Shown here piece after piece: positions 6,645 to 13,591 of a DNA stretch of 17,933 nt. Within the stretch, counting starts at the first letter, position 1. Each line of letters starts with the position of its first letter. Made by a program: the position numbers and the translations under genes. The stretch covers positions 1 through 17,933 of the forward strand of contig JAEZSJ010000146.1 in the NCBI GenBank assembly GCA_023443985.1, written 5' to 3'. Under the pieces are notes generated by a model. It saw only the letters and a program-made list of their open reading frames with translations. It searched no databases and had not been told where the DNA came from. The DNA comes from Verrucomicrobiota bacterium (GTDB taxonomy: Bacteria > Verrucomicrobiota > Verrucomicrobiia > Opitutales > Opitutaceae).

Positions 6645-8075
6645 TCAGCCGGAGAGCGTGTTGAGGGCGGAGGAGAGCATCTCGTTGATGATGGACATCA
6701 GCTTGGCCGAGGCCTGGTAGGCGCGCTGGAACCGCATCATGTCGGCGGTCTCCTCGTCGAGGGAGACGCCGCCGTAGGAATTGCGCTGCGCGGTGAGCAG
6801 ACCCTGGAGCGACTTCTGGTCCTCGACGCGGCTGTTCGTGACGGATACGTCCTGGGCGGCCCGGGTCACCAGGCGCGCGAAGGCCTGGGCGGGGGTGCCG
6901 GAGAGGAAGGTGGAGTCGATGGCGAGGTTGGCGACGGCGAGCGCGCGGTCGTTGGCCCCGGACGCGCTGGGGGTGCCGCCGGCGCGCACAGTGCTGGCGG
7001 TGGCGAGCCGCTCGATCGTGGCGGCGGTCGTGCCGGCCGGATCGAAGAAGTTGCTGTTCCCGTTGGTGCCCCCGTCGGTGTAGGCGTCGTTGACCTGGCC
7101 GACGAGCGAGCTGACGAAGGCGTCGAGGTCGGTGCGGTAGCCCTGGATCGTGGCTCCAGCCTGCTGATACCCCGCGAGGTTGCCGGCCGAGAACTCGACC
7201 GGCTGGTTCGGGGGCCCGCCGGCGGGGACGAGCTCGTAGTCGGCGCCGTTGCGGGCGAGCGCGCCGGACACCGTCGACAGGCTCACGAGGTCGACCGTGC
7301 CGCCGGCGCCGTCGCTGACCTGAATCCCGAGCTGGCCGGCGCTCTGCTGCACGGTGGAGAAGTCGATGTACTTGGCGAGCTCCTCGAGCTTGGCCTGCCG
7401 CTGATCGCGGAGGTCGACCGCCGAGCCGGGGTTGATGATCTCGACACGGCCGATCTGCCGGTTGAGGTCGGCGATGGTGGTGAGCAGGCTGTTCACCTGC
7501 TGCACATCGTCGTCCATCTGGCCGGTGAGGGTGTTGCCGGCGGAGGGCAGCGCGAGGTCGGCCAGCCGCGTATCCGCCAACTTGATCTTGTCGATGAGGT
7601 CGTCGGTGGTGGCGATGAGCTGCTGCTTGTTGACAGTGCTGGACGGCTCCGTGGCCAGGCTTTGCCAGGCGTTGAAGAAGGCGTCGATCGAGGCCGCGAG
7701 GCCGGCGGGGAGATCGGGGTTGCTCTTGATGGTGTCGACCGAGCCGGCGTTGCCGAAGAGCCCCTGCCCGAGCGCGGTCTGCGCCTGCTGGAAGAACTTG
7801 AGCTGGGCCTCGAGCTCGGCGGTGTTCGAGGTCTCCTCGGTGATCTGGGCGTCGAGCAGCCGGTCGCGCATCTGCTGGATGCCGACCGGTTCGGTGCCCA
7901 GGCTCTGCGCGCCGAGGGCGGTCTCGACGGTGCCCTTGTCGCCCATGACCAGCCGCTGGCGCGCATAGCCGGCGTTGTTCACGTTGGCCATGTTGCGCCC
8001 GACGATGTCGATCGCCGCGCTCTGCGTGCGCAGGGAGTTGGTCGTGGTGTAGAGACTGGTGAAAAGGCCGGACAT
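6645..8075 (-). CDS. flgK: Flagellar hook-associated protein 1 (hook-filament junction)
   Basis: This 476-residue FlgK/HAP1 is exported through the flagellar apparatus to cap the hook before FlgL assembles. The rod/hook N-terminal motif is present in LRTQSAAIDIVGRNMANVNN, with GYARQR following. The C-terminal signature is MMRFQRAYQASAKLMSIINE with a SALNTL end. At 476 residues it is shorter than the ~550 residues of enteric FlgK, which suggests a reduced outer D2/D3 domain. The start ATG is 12 bp after the flgN stop codon, with no obvious Shine-Dalgarno sequence, so translation may be coupled to flgN. It is followed by flgL. Confidence 0.96.
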   Translation of the reverse strand: MSGLFTSLYTTTNSLRTQSAAIDIVGRNMANVNNAGYARQRLVMGDKGTVETALGAQSLGTEPVGIQQMRDRLLDAQITEETSNTAELEAQLKFFQQAQTALGQGLFGNAGSVDTIKSNPDLPAGLAASIDAFFNAWQSLATEPSSTVNKQQLIATTDDLIDKIKLADTRLADLALPSAGNTLTGQMDDDVQQVNSLLTTIADLNRQIGRVEIINPGSAVDLRDQRQAKLEELAKYIDFSTVQQSAGQLGIQVSDGAGGTVDLVSLSTVSGALARNGADYELVPAGGPPNQPVEFSAGNLAGYQQAGATIQGYRTDLDAFVSSLVGQVNDAYTDGGTNGNSNFFDPAGTTAATIERLATASTVRAGGTPSASGANDRALAVANLAIDSTFLSGTPAQAFARLVTRAAQDVSVTNSRVEDQKSLQGLLTAQRNSYGGVSLDEETADMMRFQRAYQASAKLMSIINEMLSSALNTLSG

Positions 8076-8087
8076 GATGCGGGGCGG

Positions 8088-8609
8088 TCAACCGGTGGCG
8101 CGGTAGGTGGGCTCGCTGGCGGCGACGGACACCGCGACCTGTCCGCGCCGGGAATACGTCTTGGTGAAGGACTGCGGCCGCAGCCCGGGGATGAGCTCGC
8201 GGTGGAGCTCCACGAGGCGGGAGAGCATCAGCTGGTTCTGCCGCGTGCGCTGCCGGGTGCGGCTGAGGAGGTGGTTCACCTCGTCGATCAACGCCTCGAG
8301 CAGCGGCCGGACCTCGCCGGGGAAGCACGGGAGGAGCTGCCGGAGGGGGCGGTCGGCCGGCTGGCCGTGGGCCACGGCGTATTGACGGACCAACGTCTGG
8401 CGCTCGGCCCGGCGGTCGTGCGCCAGCGCCGCCTGCTGCTCGAGCTGCGGCACGAACTCCGCCACGCCGGCGGAATCGAGCGCGAAGAGGCGTTTCTGCT
8501 GGCCGTCGATGAGCTGGAGCAGCCCGCCGTATTCGGCGAGCTCGCTGCGCAACGCCTCGACGACGGGGGTCCAGGCGGCGGGGGCGGCGGTGGGCGGAGC
8601 GAGAATCAT
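8088..8609 (-). CDS. flgN: FlgN-like flagellar export chaperone
   Basis: This 173-residue, mostly alpha-helical protein has the FlgN fold pattern: a long N-terminal helix (VVEALRSELAEYGGLLQLIDGQQKRL, broken here by register), a central helical region, and a C-terminal helix (ALIDEVNHLLSRTRQRTRQNQLMLSRLVE) followed by FTKTYSRRGQV. FlgN family proteins bind the C-termini of FlgK and FlgL and deliver them to the export gate. The genes for both clients follow directly, which supports the call. Its ATG overlaps the flgJ stop codon (ATGA), and this gene has the clearest Shine-Dalgarno sequence of the window (AAGGAGGT at 8623-8616). FlgN is poorly conserved in sequence, so the call rests partly on context. 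Confidence 0.82.
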   Translation of the reverse strand: MILAPPTAAPAAWTPVVEALRSELAEYGGLLQLIDGQQKRLFALDSAGVAEFVPQLEQQAALAHDRRAERQTLVRQYAVAHGQPADRPLRQLLPCFPGEVRPLLEALIDEVNHLLSRTRQRTRQNQLMLSRLVELHRELIPGLRPQSFTKTYSRRGQVAVSVAASEPTYRATG

Positions 8610-8938
8610 GGGGAGACCTCCTTGTTATCGGTCGCCGCGCCCTGGGGAGTAAGCTGGGGCACGAGCATTTTCGCGATGCCGAGCCCCCCACCCTGCGCGA
8701 CGCTCTGCGAGACGACGTCGGTGATCATGTATTGGTAGACATCGCTGCCGGGCAGCTTCTCGCCGCCGGCGGTGCCCAGCGGCTTGAACGCCTCGCTGAG
8801 CAACTGCCGCACGAGGATCGCCTCGAACTGCGCCGCGGCGGCCTCGGCGGCCGACTGACGGGGGGCGGCGCGCAGGCTGCGGTCGATGGTCGCGGGATCG
8901 GCGACGCCGAGCAGCGGACTGAAGGAAACGGGCGACAT
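8606..8938 (-). CDS. flgJ: Flagellar rod-binding protein FlgJ, rod-binding domain only
   Basis: This 110-residue protein matches the N-terminal rod-binding domain of FlgJ. AAAQFEAILVRQLLSEAFK is the family's F E..L...ML motif, and it ends with YQYMITDVVSQSVAQGGGLG, equivalent to the conserved D.....A..iA..GGiG segment. FlgJ acts as a scaffold or cap for rod assembly in the periplasm. The C-terminal peptidoglycan hydrolase domain of enteric FlgJ (about 170 residues) is absent, as in many non-gammaproteobacteria, so a separate enzyme must open the cell wall. It lies 13 bp after flgI and overlaps flgN by 4 bp. No Shine-Dalgarno sequence is clear. Confidence 0.9.
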   Translation of the reverse strand: MSPVSFSPLLGVADPATIDRSLRAAPRQSAAEAAAAQFEAILVRQLLSEAFKPLGTAGGEKLPGSDVYQYMITDVVSQSVAQGGGLGIAKMLVPQLTPQGAATDNKEVSP

Positions 8939-8951
8939 GGGGAAGCCGGGG

Positions 8952-10064
8952 TTAGTTGATGACGACCTCGGCCTGCAGGGCTCCGGCGCGTTTGAGGCTC
9001 TGGAAGATGGCCATCATCTCGCGCGAGGACACGCCGAGCGCGTTGAGCGCCTGGGCGAGCTGCTCGACGGAGGGCAGGTCCTCGACGACCTGGAAGCCGC
9101 CCTTCACCTCGGTGACCTCGGTGCGGGTCGAGGGCACGACGGCCGTGGCCCCGCCCCGGCTGAACGCCTCGGGCTGCGAAACGCCGAGGGTGGAGGCGAT
9201 CTTGATCGTGAGGGAGCCGTGGCTGATCGCCACCTGCGAGAGGCGCACCGTGGAGGTGGCGACGATGGTGCCCGTGCGCTCGTTGAGCACGATGCGCGCG
9301 GCGGTGTCGGGGCGGGTCTCGATCATGCCCAGCGAGGCGATGAAGGACACCTCGTTGCCGACAAAGCCCGCCGGCAGGCCGACCGCGATCGTCGCCGAAT
9401 CCTGGGCACGCGCCGTGCCGGGGAACTGCGCGTTGACCGCATCGGCGACGCGGGCGGCGGTGACAAAGTCGGGTTGGTGCAGGAGCAGCCGCACCATGCC
9501 GTCCTTCACAAAGGCGGCGGGAATCTCGCGTTCGACGATCGCGCCGTTCGCGATGGAGGCGACCGTGGGATGGTTCTTCTGGACGGTGGCCCCACCGGGC
9601 CCGCCCGTGCCGCCGAGGAAGCCGCCCACGGCGACCGGGCCCTGGGCGACGGCGTAGACGTTGCCGTCGCCGCCGACCAACGGCGTCTGCAGCAGCACGC
9701 CGCCCTGGAGGCTCTTCGCCTCGCCGAGCGCCGCGACGGTGACGTCGATCCGCGCACCGGGCTTGAGGAACGGCCCGATGTCGGCCGTGACCATGACGGC
9801 CGCGGCGTTGGAGGACTTGAGGGTGCTCGCGGAAACGGTGATGCCGAAGCGCTGGAGGGCGTTGGCGATCGAGCGGAGGGTGGCGTCGGAGTTCTTGTCG
9901 CCGTCGCCCGCGAGGCCGACGACGATGCCGTAGCCGACGAGCTGGTTGTCGCGGCCGCCTTCGATGGCGGCGAGGTCCTTGAGGCGGGAGCCGTCCGCCC
10001 GGGCGAGCGCGGGCAGCGCGAGGGCGAGCAGGAGGAGGAGGCGGAGGATGGAGGCCGGGGACAT
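8952..10064 (-). CDS. flgI: Flagellar P-ring protein precursor
   Basis: This 370-residue FlgI forms the periplasmic P ring around the rod. It starts with a Sec signal peptide (MSPASILRLLLLLALALPA, cleavage after ALARA). The mature start, DGSRLKDLAAIEG then DNQLVGYGIVVGLAGDGD, is the family signature. Later hallmarks include ANALQRFG, the VMVTADIGPF..PG strand, the LLQTPL segment and the C-terminal VEQLAQALNALGVSSREMM. The length is normal. I chose the ATG at 10064, which gives a clean signal peptide. A TTG at 10082 overlapping the flgH stop codon would add six residues and cannot be excluded. It is 14 bp after flgH and 13 bp before flgJ. Confidence 0.97.
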   Translation of the reverse strand: MSPASILRLLLLLALALPALARADGSRLKDLAAIEGGRDNQLVGYGIVVGLAGDGDKNSDATLRSIANALQRFGITVSASTLKSSNAAAVMVTADIGPFLKPGARIDVTVAALGEAKSLQGGVLLQTPLVGGDGNVYAVAQGPVAVGGFLGGTGGPGGATVQKNHPTVASIANGAIVEREIPAAFVKDGMVRLLLHQPDFVTAARVADAVNAQFPGTARAQDSATIAVGLPAGFVGNEVSFIASLGMIETRPDTAARIVLNERTGTIVATSTVRLSQVAISHGSLTIKIASTLGVSQPEAFSRGGATAVVPSTRTEVTEVKGGFQVVEDLPSVEQLAQALNALGVSSREMMAIFQSLKRAGALQAEVVIN

Positions 10065-10078
10065 GGTGGAGCGGGCGG

Positions 10079-10690
10079 TCAATACAGCCGGAGCAGCTCG
10101 TAGAGCTTCGTGAGCCAGCCCTTCTTCTGGGTGTCGGTGAGCGAGCCCTCCGACACGACCTCGAGGGTGGCGTTGGCGATGCTCGTGGAGGAAACCGTGT
10201 TGGTGGAGCTGATATCCTCGGGGCGGACGATGCCGCGAAGCACCATGTACTGGCGCTCGCCGCCCATCGCGACCTGGCGGACGCCCTCGAGCACGAGGTT
10301 GCCGTTGGGCAGCACGTCGGTGACCAGCACCGCGGCGCGCGAGGTGAGCGTGGCCTTGTTGCTGATCGCGCCGCTCGAGGCGACGCTGCTGGAGTTCTCG
10401 AAGCCGGTCCCGGGCAGCGCGCCCTTGTGCGTGCCGGCCAGGCTCACGGCGGTCGGGAAGAGGAACTGGGTGATCGCGTTGTCGGCGTTGCTGGACTTGT
10501 TGGCCTTCGAGGACTGCGAGTTGAGCGAGCTCACGCTCTCCTGCACGACCACCGTCACGATGTCGCCGACACGCGAGGCGCGGCTGTCGGCCAGCATGCC
10601 GCGGTTGTTGTTGGCGGGCCAGACGGAGTCGGCGTGCGCCGCCGGGGCGAGCGGCAGCAGGAGCAGGAGGCAGAACGGGAGCCGGTTCAT
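10079..10690 (-). CDS. flgH: Flagellar L-ring protein, non-lipoprotein type
   Basis: This 203-residue FlgH builds the outer-membrane L ring. Family features are SVWPANNNRGMLADSRASRVGDIVTVVV near the mature start (split here by a gap in conservation), VTDVLPNGNLVLEG, the YMVLRGIVRPEDIS block and NATLEVVSEGSL. The N-terminus is an ordinary Sec signal (MNRLPFCLLLLLPLAPAAHA). The only cysteine, at position 7, lies before the hydrophobic core and does not form a lipobox, whereas enteric FlgH is a lipoprotein. A single base separates the flgA stop codon from this start, suggesting translational coupling. A longer frame reaching back to 10780 runs inside flgA and was rejected. Confidence 0.94.
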   Translation of the reverse strand: MNRLPFCLLLLLPLAPAAHADSVWPANNNRGMLADSRASRVGDIVTVVVQESVSSLNSQSSKANKSSNADNAITQFLFPTAVSLAGTHKGALPGTGFENSSSVASSGAISNKATLTSRAAVLVTDVLPNGNLVLEGVRQVAMGGERQYMVLRGIVRPEDISSTNTVSSTSIANATLEVVSEGSLTDTQKKGWLTKLYELLRLY

Positions 10691-10691
10691 G

Positions 10692-11399
10692 TCAGAAGGA
10701 GACGCGGGCCTGGTTGGGGGCGACGACGACGGCCGAGAAATCGCGCCGCGACTCGGGGTTGCGCACGACGATCGTCTCACCGAGCGCGCCGCCCTGCATG
10801 GCGAGCGCCTTCATGGTGACCACGAGCGCGCCGCTGCTGGCGACGACATCGATCCGGTCGCCGCGCTGGACGAGCTGCCGCCGGGCGACATCGCGCCACG
10901 AGAGCGTGGCGCCGGCGGCGACGGGGCGGGCGACGGCGAGCTGCGCGAGGTCGGTGGCGGCGGGGAGCGCGTCCTTGTCGCGGAGGAAATCCACGCGCCG
11001 GAGGTCGAGCTGGGAGAGGTCGAGCGGTTCGCCGCGGGCGACGGGTTGGCGGGCGACGAACGCCTCGCCCCAGAGCTGCGCGCGCAGCGGCAGGTTCCAC
11101 TCGCCGAGCGGGCGGCCCGCCTGCACGACGCGCACCCGCACAATCATCTGCGGGGAGAGGCTGGGCGGGGGCGCGACCACCGTGAGCGACCAGTCGCCCG
11201 CGGCACCCACCGGGGGCGACCAGGGGCGGAGCAGGTCGAGCTGCAGCTCGCCCACCGCGCCGAAATGGGCGGTGAGCTCGGCCGCGAGCCGGGGCAGGTA
11301 CTCGGCGGGTTGCACCGGCGCGGCGGCCCGGATGGGGCCGGCGACGGCCAGGAGCGCCGCGAGCGCGGCCGGACGCAGAAGCTGGAGGAGACGAGGCAT
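10692..11399 (-). CDS. flgA: Flagellar P-ring assembly chaperone FlgA
   Basis: This 235-residue periplasmic protein has an N-terminal signal peptide (LLRPAALAALLAVAGPIRAA) and a C-terminal SAF-type domain of about 120 residues. That domain includes FVARQPVARGEPLDLSQLDL, the segment ARPVAAGATLSWRDV, and the typical final block QRGDRIDVVASSGALVVTMK through GETIVVRNPESRRDFSAVVV. FlgA is needed for polymerising FlgI into the P ring. The N-terminal half is poorly conserved, as usual. Its ATG overlaps the flgG stop codon (TGATG). It lies directly before flgH and flgI, its functional partner. Confidence 0.93.
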   Translation of the reverse strand: MPRLLQLLRPAALAALLAVAGPIRAAAPVQPAEYLPRLAAELTAHFGAVGELQLDLLRPWSPPVGAAGDWSLTVVAPPPSLSPQMIVRVRVVQAGRPLGEWNLPLRAQLWGEAFVARQPVARGEPLDLSQLDLRRVDFLRDKDALPAATDLAQLAVARPVAAGATLSWRDVARRQLVQRGDRIDVVASSGALVVTMKALAMQGGALGETIVVRNPESRRDFSAVVVAPNQARVSF

Positions 11400-12184
11400 C
11401 AGCGTTTGAGGTTGTTGACCTCCTGCAGCATCTGGTCGGAGGTCTGGATGGCCTTGCTGTTGATCTCGTAGGCCCGCTGGGCGACGATCATCTTCACCAT
11501 CTCGGTGACCGTATCCACGTTGGAACCTTCGAGGTATTTCTGGATCGTGGAGCCGAAGCCCTCGGTGCCGGGGTTGCCGAGCTCGGGGGTGCCGCTGGCG
11601 ACGGTCTCGAGGTAGAGGTTGCCGCCGGCGTTCTCCAGGCCGGTCGAGTTGGCGAACCGGACGAGCTGGATCTGGAAGTTGGTGCGCCCGCCGTCGGCGG
11701 TCGTCACGGTGACCTCGCCGGTCTGGGAGATCGAGATGCCGGTGGCGCCGTTGGGGATGGGCTGGAAACCGCTGAGGACCGGGAAGCCGTCGTTGGTGAC
11801 GACCTGGCCGGTGGAGGAGAGCTTGAAGGAGCCGTCGCGCGTGTAGGCACTGGTGCCGTCGGGCCGCTGGATCTCGAAGAAGCCCTCGCCCTGGATGCCG
11901 ATGTCGAGCTCCTCGCCGGTCTGGGAGAGCGTGCCCTGGGTGAAGATCTTCGCGGTGGACACCACGCGCGAGCCGGCGCCCACCTGGAGGGAGGACGGCA
12001 CCTGGTTGCCCGCACCGCTGTCGGCGCCGGCGGCGCGCGTCTGCTGGTAGAGGAGATCCTGGAACTCGAGCTTGGATTTCTTGAAGCCTGTCGTGTTCAC
12101 GTTCGCGAGGTTGTTCGCGATCGTGTCGAGGTTGAGCTGCTGGGCCTGCATGCCCGTGGCGGAGGAGTAGAGGGAGACGTTCAT
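11399..12184 (-). CDS. flgG: Flagellar distal rod protein
   Basis: This 261-residue FlgG is a distal rod subunit exported through the type III apparatus. The N-terminal motif LYSSATGMQAQQLNLDTIAN with NLANVNTTGFKKSKLEFQDL is nearly diagnostic for FlgG. The hook/basal-body central block includes LDIGIQGEGFFEIQRPDGT and AYTRDGSFKLSSTGQVV. The C-terminal helix holds NVDTVTEMVKMIVAQRAYE and SKAIQTSDQMLQEVNNL. The length equals the usual 260-262 residues. It follows the possible 53-residue ORF after 29 bp and overlaps flgA by one base. No Shine-Dalgarno sequence is visible. Confidence 0.97.
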   Translation of the reverse strand: MNVSLYSSATGMQAQQLNLDTIANNLANVNTTGFKKSKLEFQDLLYQQTRAAGADSGAGNQVPSSLQVGAGSRVVSTAKIFTQGTLSQTGEELDIGIQGEGFFEIQRPDGTSAYTRDGSFKLSSTGQVVTNDGFPVLSGFQPIPNGATGISISQTGEVTVTTADGGRTNFQIQLVRFANSTGLENAGGNLYLETVASGTPELGNPGTEGFGSTIQKYLEGSNVDTVTEMVKMIVAQRAYEINSKAIQTSDQMLQEVNNLKR

Positions 12185-12213
12185 CGGGCGACGGGGTCGA
12201 TGGTGGCGGCGGG

Positions 12214-12375
12214 TCAGTCCTTCGGCAGGAGACGCGGGAGCGGGCCGCGGCTGCGGCGCCCCGGGGGCGGTCCCATCCGGTGCGGCGCCTGCGGGAGGCA
12301 GAACGCCTGCAGCTGCTGCACGGCGCCGAGGCGCGGGACGGTTGTACCTGGGAGATGGTTACGACGGGGCGACAT
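12214..12375 (-). CDS. Possible 53-residue basic, proline-rich protein between flgF and flgG
   Basis: An ATG at 12375 opens 53 codons ending in TGA. The product (MSPRRNHLPGTTVPRLGAVQ then QLQAFCLPQAPHRMGPPPG, ending in PRLLPKD) is rich in Arg and Pro and has no membrane segment, signal or family I recognise. It starts 13 bp after the flgF stop codon and ends 29 bp before flgG, filling the only large gap between two rod genes that are usually adjacent. Third-position GC is about 85%, but overall GC is so high that this is weak evidence for coding. There is no Shine-Dalgarno sequence. It may equally be a non-coding spacer, so I hold this call loosely. Confidence 0.35.
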   Translation of the reverse strand: MSPRRNHLPGTTVPRLGAVQQLQAFCLPQAPHRMGPPPGRRSRGPLPRLLPKD

Positions 12376-12388
12376 GGGGCGGGCGGGG

Positions 12389-13126
12389 CTAGACGGCGGC
12401 GCGGATGGTCTTGTCGAGGGTGTCGTCGCGCGAGGAGATGACCTTCTGGGCGGCCTCGTAGGCGCGGGAGATCTGGATGAGGTTCACCATCTCGGCCACC
12501 GGCTGCACGTTGCTGTTCTCGAGCGAGCCCTGCACGAGCGTGGGGTTCTCGACCGCCTCGGGCGGCTGGTCGCCGGCGGCGAACAGCCCGCCGGCGAGCG
12601 GAGTGAGCCGGCCGGGGTCGGCGAACCGCTGGACGGTGAGCCGGCCGATCTGCTGGCCGTCCTGGGAGAGGGTGCCGTCGGGGGCGATCGCGAGCGGGCC
12701 GCCGTCGGGCAGCAGTTGGACGGGGGCCCCGCCCTCGCCCAGCAGCGTGTTGCCCTGCGCGTCGACGAGCACACGCTCCGCGTTTGTATAGAAACTTCCA
12801 GCACGGGTGTAGGCGGTGTTGCCGTCGCCGGTCTGCACCGCGAAGAACCCGTCGCCCTGGATCGCGACATCGAGCTCGCGGCCGGTGCCCACCAGCTGGC
12901 CGGGATGGAACGCGACCGAGACGCGGCTGGAGGGGAACGCCGCGGGCTGGGCGGCGTTGCCGTTGGCGACGCCCGAGGGCAGCGAGCCGGCGTTCTCCAT
13001 CGAGAACTCCACCTCGCGCTTGCGGTAACCGGGAATGCCGCTAGCGGCGATGTTCTGGGAGGTGGCCTCCTGCCAACGCTCAAGGGCATTCATTGCCGCC
13101 GCTCCGAGATAAAGGCCGATGTTCAT
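12389..13126 (-). CDS. flgF: Flagellar proximal rod protein
   Basis: This 245-residue protein belongs to the flagellar basal-body rod family and is assigned to FlgF from its order before flgG and its sequence. The N-terminal helix is MNIGLYLGAAAMNALERWQE followed by ATSQNIAASGIPGYRKREVE, where GIPGYR replaces the more usual NTxGFK. The central block has LDVAIQGDGFFAVQ and AYTRAGSFYTNAERVLVDAQ. The C-terminus has ENSNVQPVAEMVNLIQISRA and YEAAQKVISSRDDTLDK. FlgF forms the proximal rod in the periplasm and is exported without a Sec signal. A GAGG lies 6 nt before the ATG. It is preceded by a 203-bp gap containing a hairpin and a possible sigma-54 site, so it may begin a second transcription unit. 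Confidence 0.93.
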   Translation of the reverse strand: MNIGLYLGAAAMNALERWQEATSQNIAASGIPGYRKREVEFSMENAGSLPSGVANGNAAQPAAFPSSRVSVAFHPGQLVGTGRELDVAIQGDGFFAVQTGDGNTAYTRAGSFYTNAERVLVDAQGNTLLGEGGAPVQLLPDGGPLAIAPDGTLSQDGQQIGRLTVQRFADPGRLTPLAGGLFAAGDQPPEAVENPTLVQGSLENSNVQPVAEMVNLIQISRAYEAAQKVISSRDDTLDKTIRAAV

Positions 13127-13173
13127 TCCCGGCCTCAGGTGCAGTCCTCATGCCACCCGCGCTTCCCGCTACC

Positions 13174-13189
13174 AACCAGCTACTTGCCA
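13174..13189 (-). promoter_or_regulatory. flgF: Weak sigma-54-like promoter before flgF
   Basis: On the minus strand TGGCAAG-TAGC-TGGTT (13189-13174) matches 9 of the 12 specified positions of the sigma-54 consensus, with correct spacing. The -24 half is good and keeps the GG; the -12 half keeps the G but not the C. Initiation would leave a leader of about 37 nt before the flgF ATG. The stronger site before flhF makes this more credible than it would be alone. Confidence 0.35.
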
Positions 13190-13228
13190 CTTTCGCCCGC
13201 CCGCGGGAGGAAAACTCTTCCGGTGGTC

Positions 13229-13249
13229 GCGAGGCAGGTTGTGCCTCGC
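13229..13249 (-). terminator. Perfect hairpin in the gap before flgF
   Basis: GCGAGGCA (13229-13236) and TGCCTCGC (13242-13249) form a perfect 8-bp stem with a 5-nt loop. It lies 80 bp after the stop codon of the 84-residue Cys-motif gene on the minus strand. A short T-run (GTTTT) occurs only about 10-14 nt beyond the stem, too far for a classical terminator. It could be an attenuating terminator, an mRNA-processing boundary or a protein site. Confidence 0.35.
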
Positions 13250-13329
13250 CCGCGCCCCGCCCGCCAAACCCGCTCGGTGCCCGACGCGGGACCTGCGCTC
13301 CGCCGGGGCTCCCGCCCCACCCCGCCGGC

Positions 13330-13584
13330 TCAGCGCGGACCTGGTCCGTAGGCGCAGAGGATCTCGATCTTCTCGCCGCAACGGCAGGTCACGATGAGCT
13401 TGGTGACGCGGTCACCCTCCTTGATCGCCTCCACGGTGGGCTCATGGCCGGCACCGCCCGCGTGGGCGCCGCCGAGCAGCGCGGCATCGAAAAGCGGGGA
13501 CGGGACCGCGCCGGTGAGGGGCGACTCCACGGGGCCGCGTTGCGGCGCGTTCACACGGGGGCGGTTCTGGAGGAAATCTTTCAC
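13330..13584 (-). CDS. Small uncharacterised protein with a C-x-C-G...C motif, between motB and flgF
   Basis: I do not recognise this 84-residue protein. The N-terminal half (about 1-50) looks disordered and rich in Pro, Gly and Ala. The C-terminal third is compact: VTKLIVTCRCGEKIEILCAY, with Cys67, Cys69 and Cys77 arranged CxCG-x7-C. That could bind a metal together with His41 or His47, or form disulphides; neither can be decided here. No signal peptide or membrane helix is present. The GTG start at 13584 lies 7 bp after the motB stop codon, so it is probably cotranslated with the stator genes. No Shine-Dalgarno sequence is seen. The tight spacing and ordered C-terminal motif make it very likely a real gene. 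Confidence 0.7.
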   Translation of the reverse strand: MKDFLQNRPRVNAPQRGPVESPLTGAVPSPLFDAALLGGAHAGGAGHEPTVEAIKEGDRVTKLIVTCRCGEKIEILCAYGPGPR

Positions 13585-13591
13585 AGCGGGA

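Noticed and set aside
8625..8632. ACCGATAA on the minus strand before flgN, 7 of 8 matches to the sigma-28 -10 box GCCGATAA
   Set aside because: The region where TAAAGTTT should lie reads TACTCCCC, only 2 of 8 matches. Initiation would also cut into the flgN Shine-Dalgarno sequence, and the bases are needed for flgJ codons. Start-site mapping could revive it, since flgN-flgK-flgL are typical sigma-28 genes.
6553..8691. A 712-codon open frame on the minus strand over flgK and flgN
   Set aside because: It is an alternative frame of flgK and flgN with an Arg/Pro/His-rich product. The real frames carry the conserved flagellar motifs.
13191..13219. AAGAGTTT and GGGCGAAA on the minus strand before flgF, resembling a sigma-28 promoter
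   Set aside because: The spacing is 13 rather than 11 nt and the -10 match is poor. The sigma-54-like site nearby fits better.
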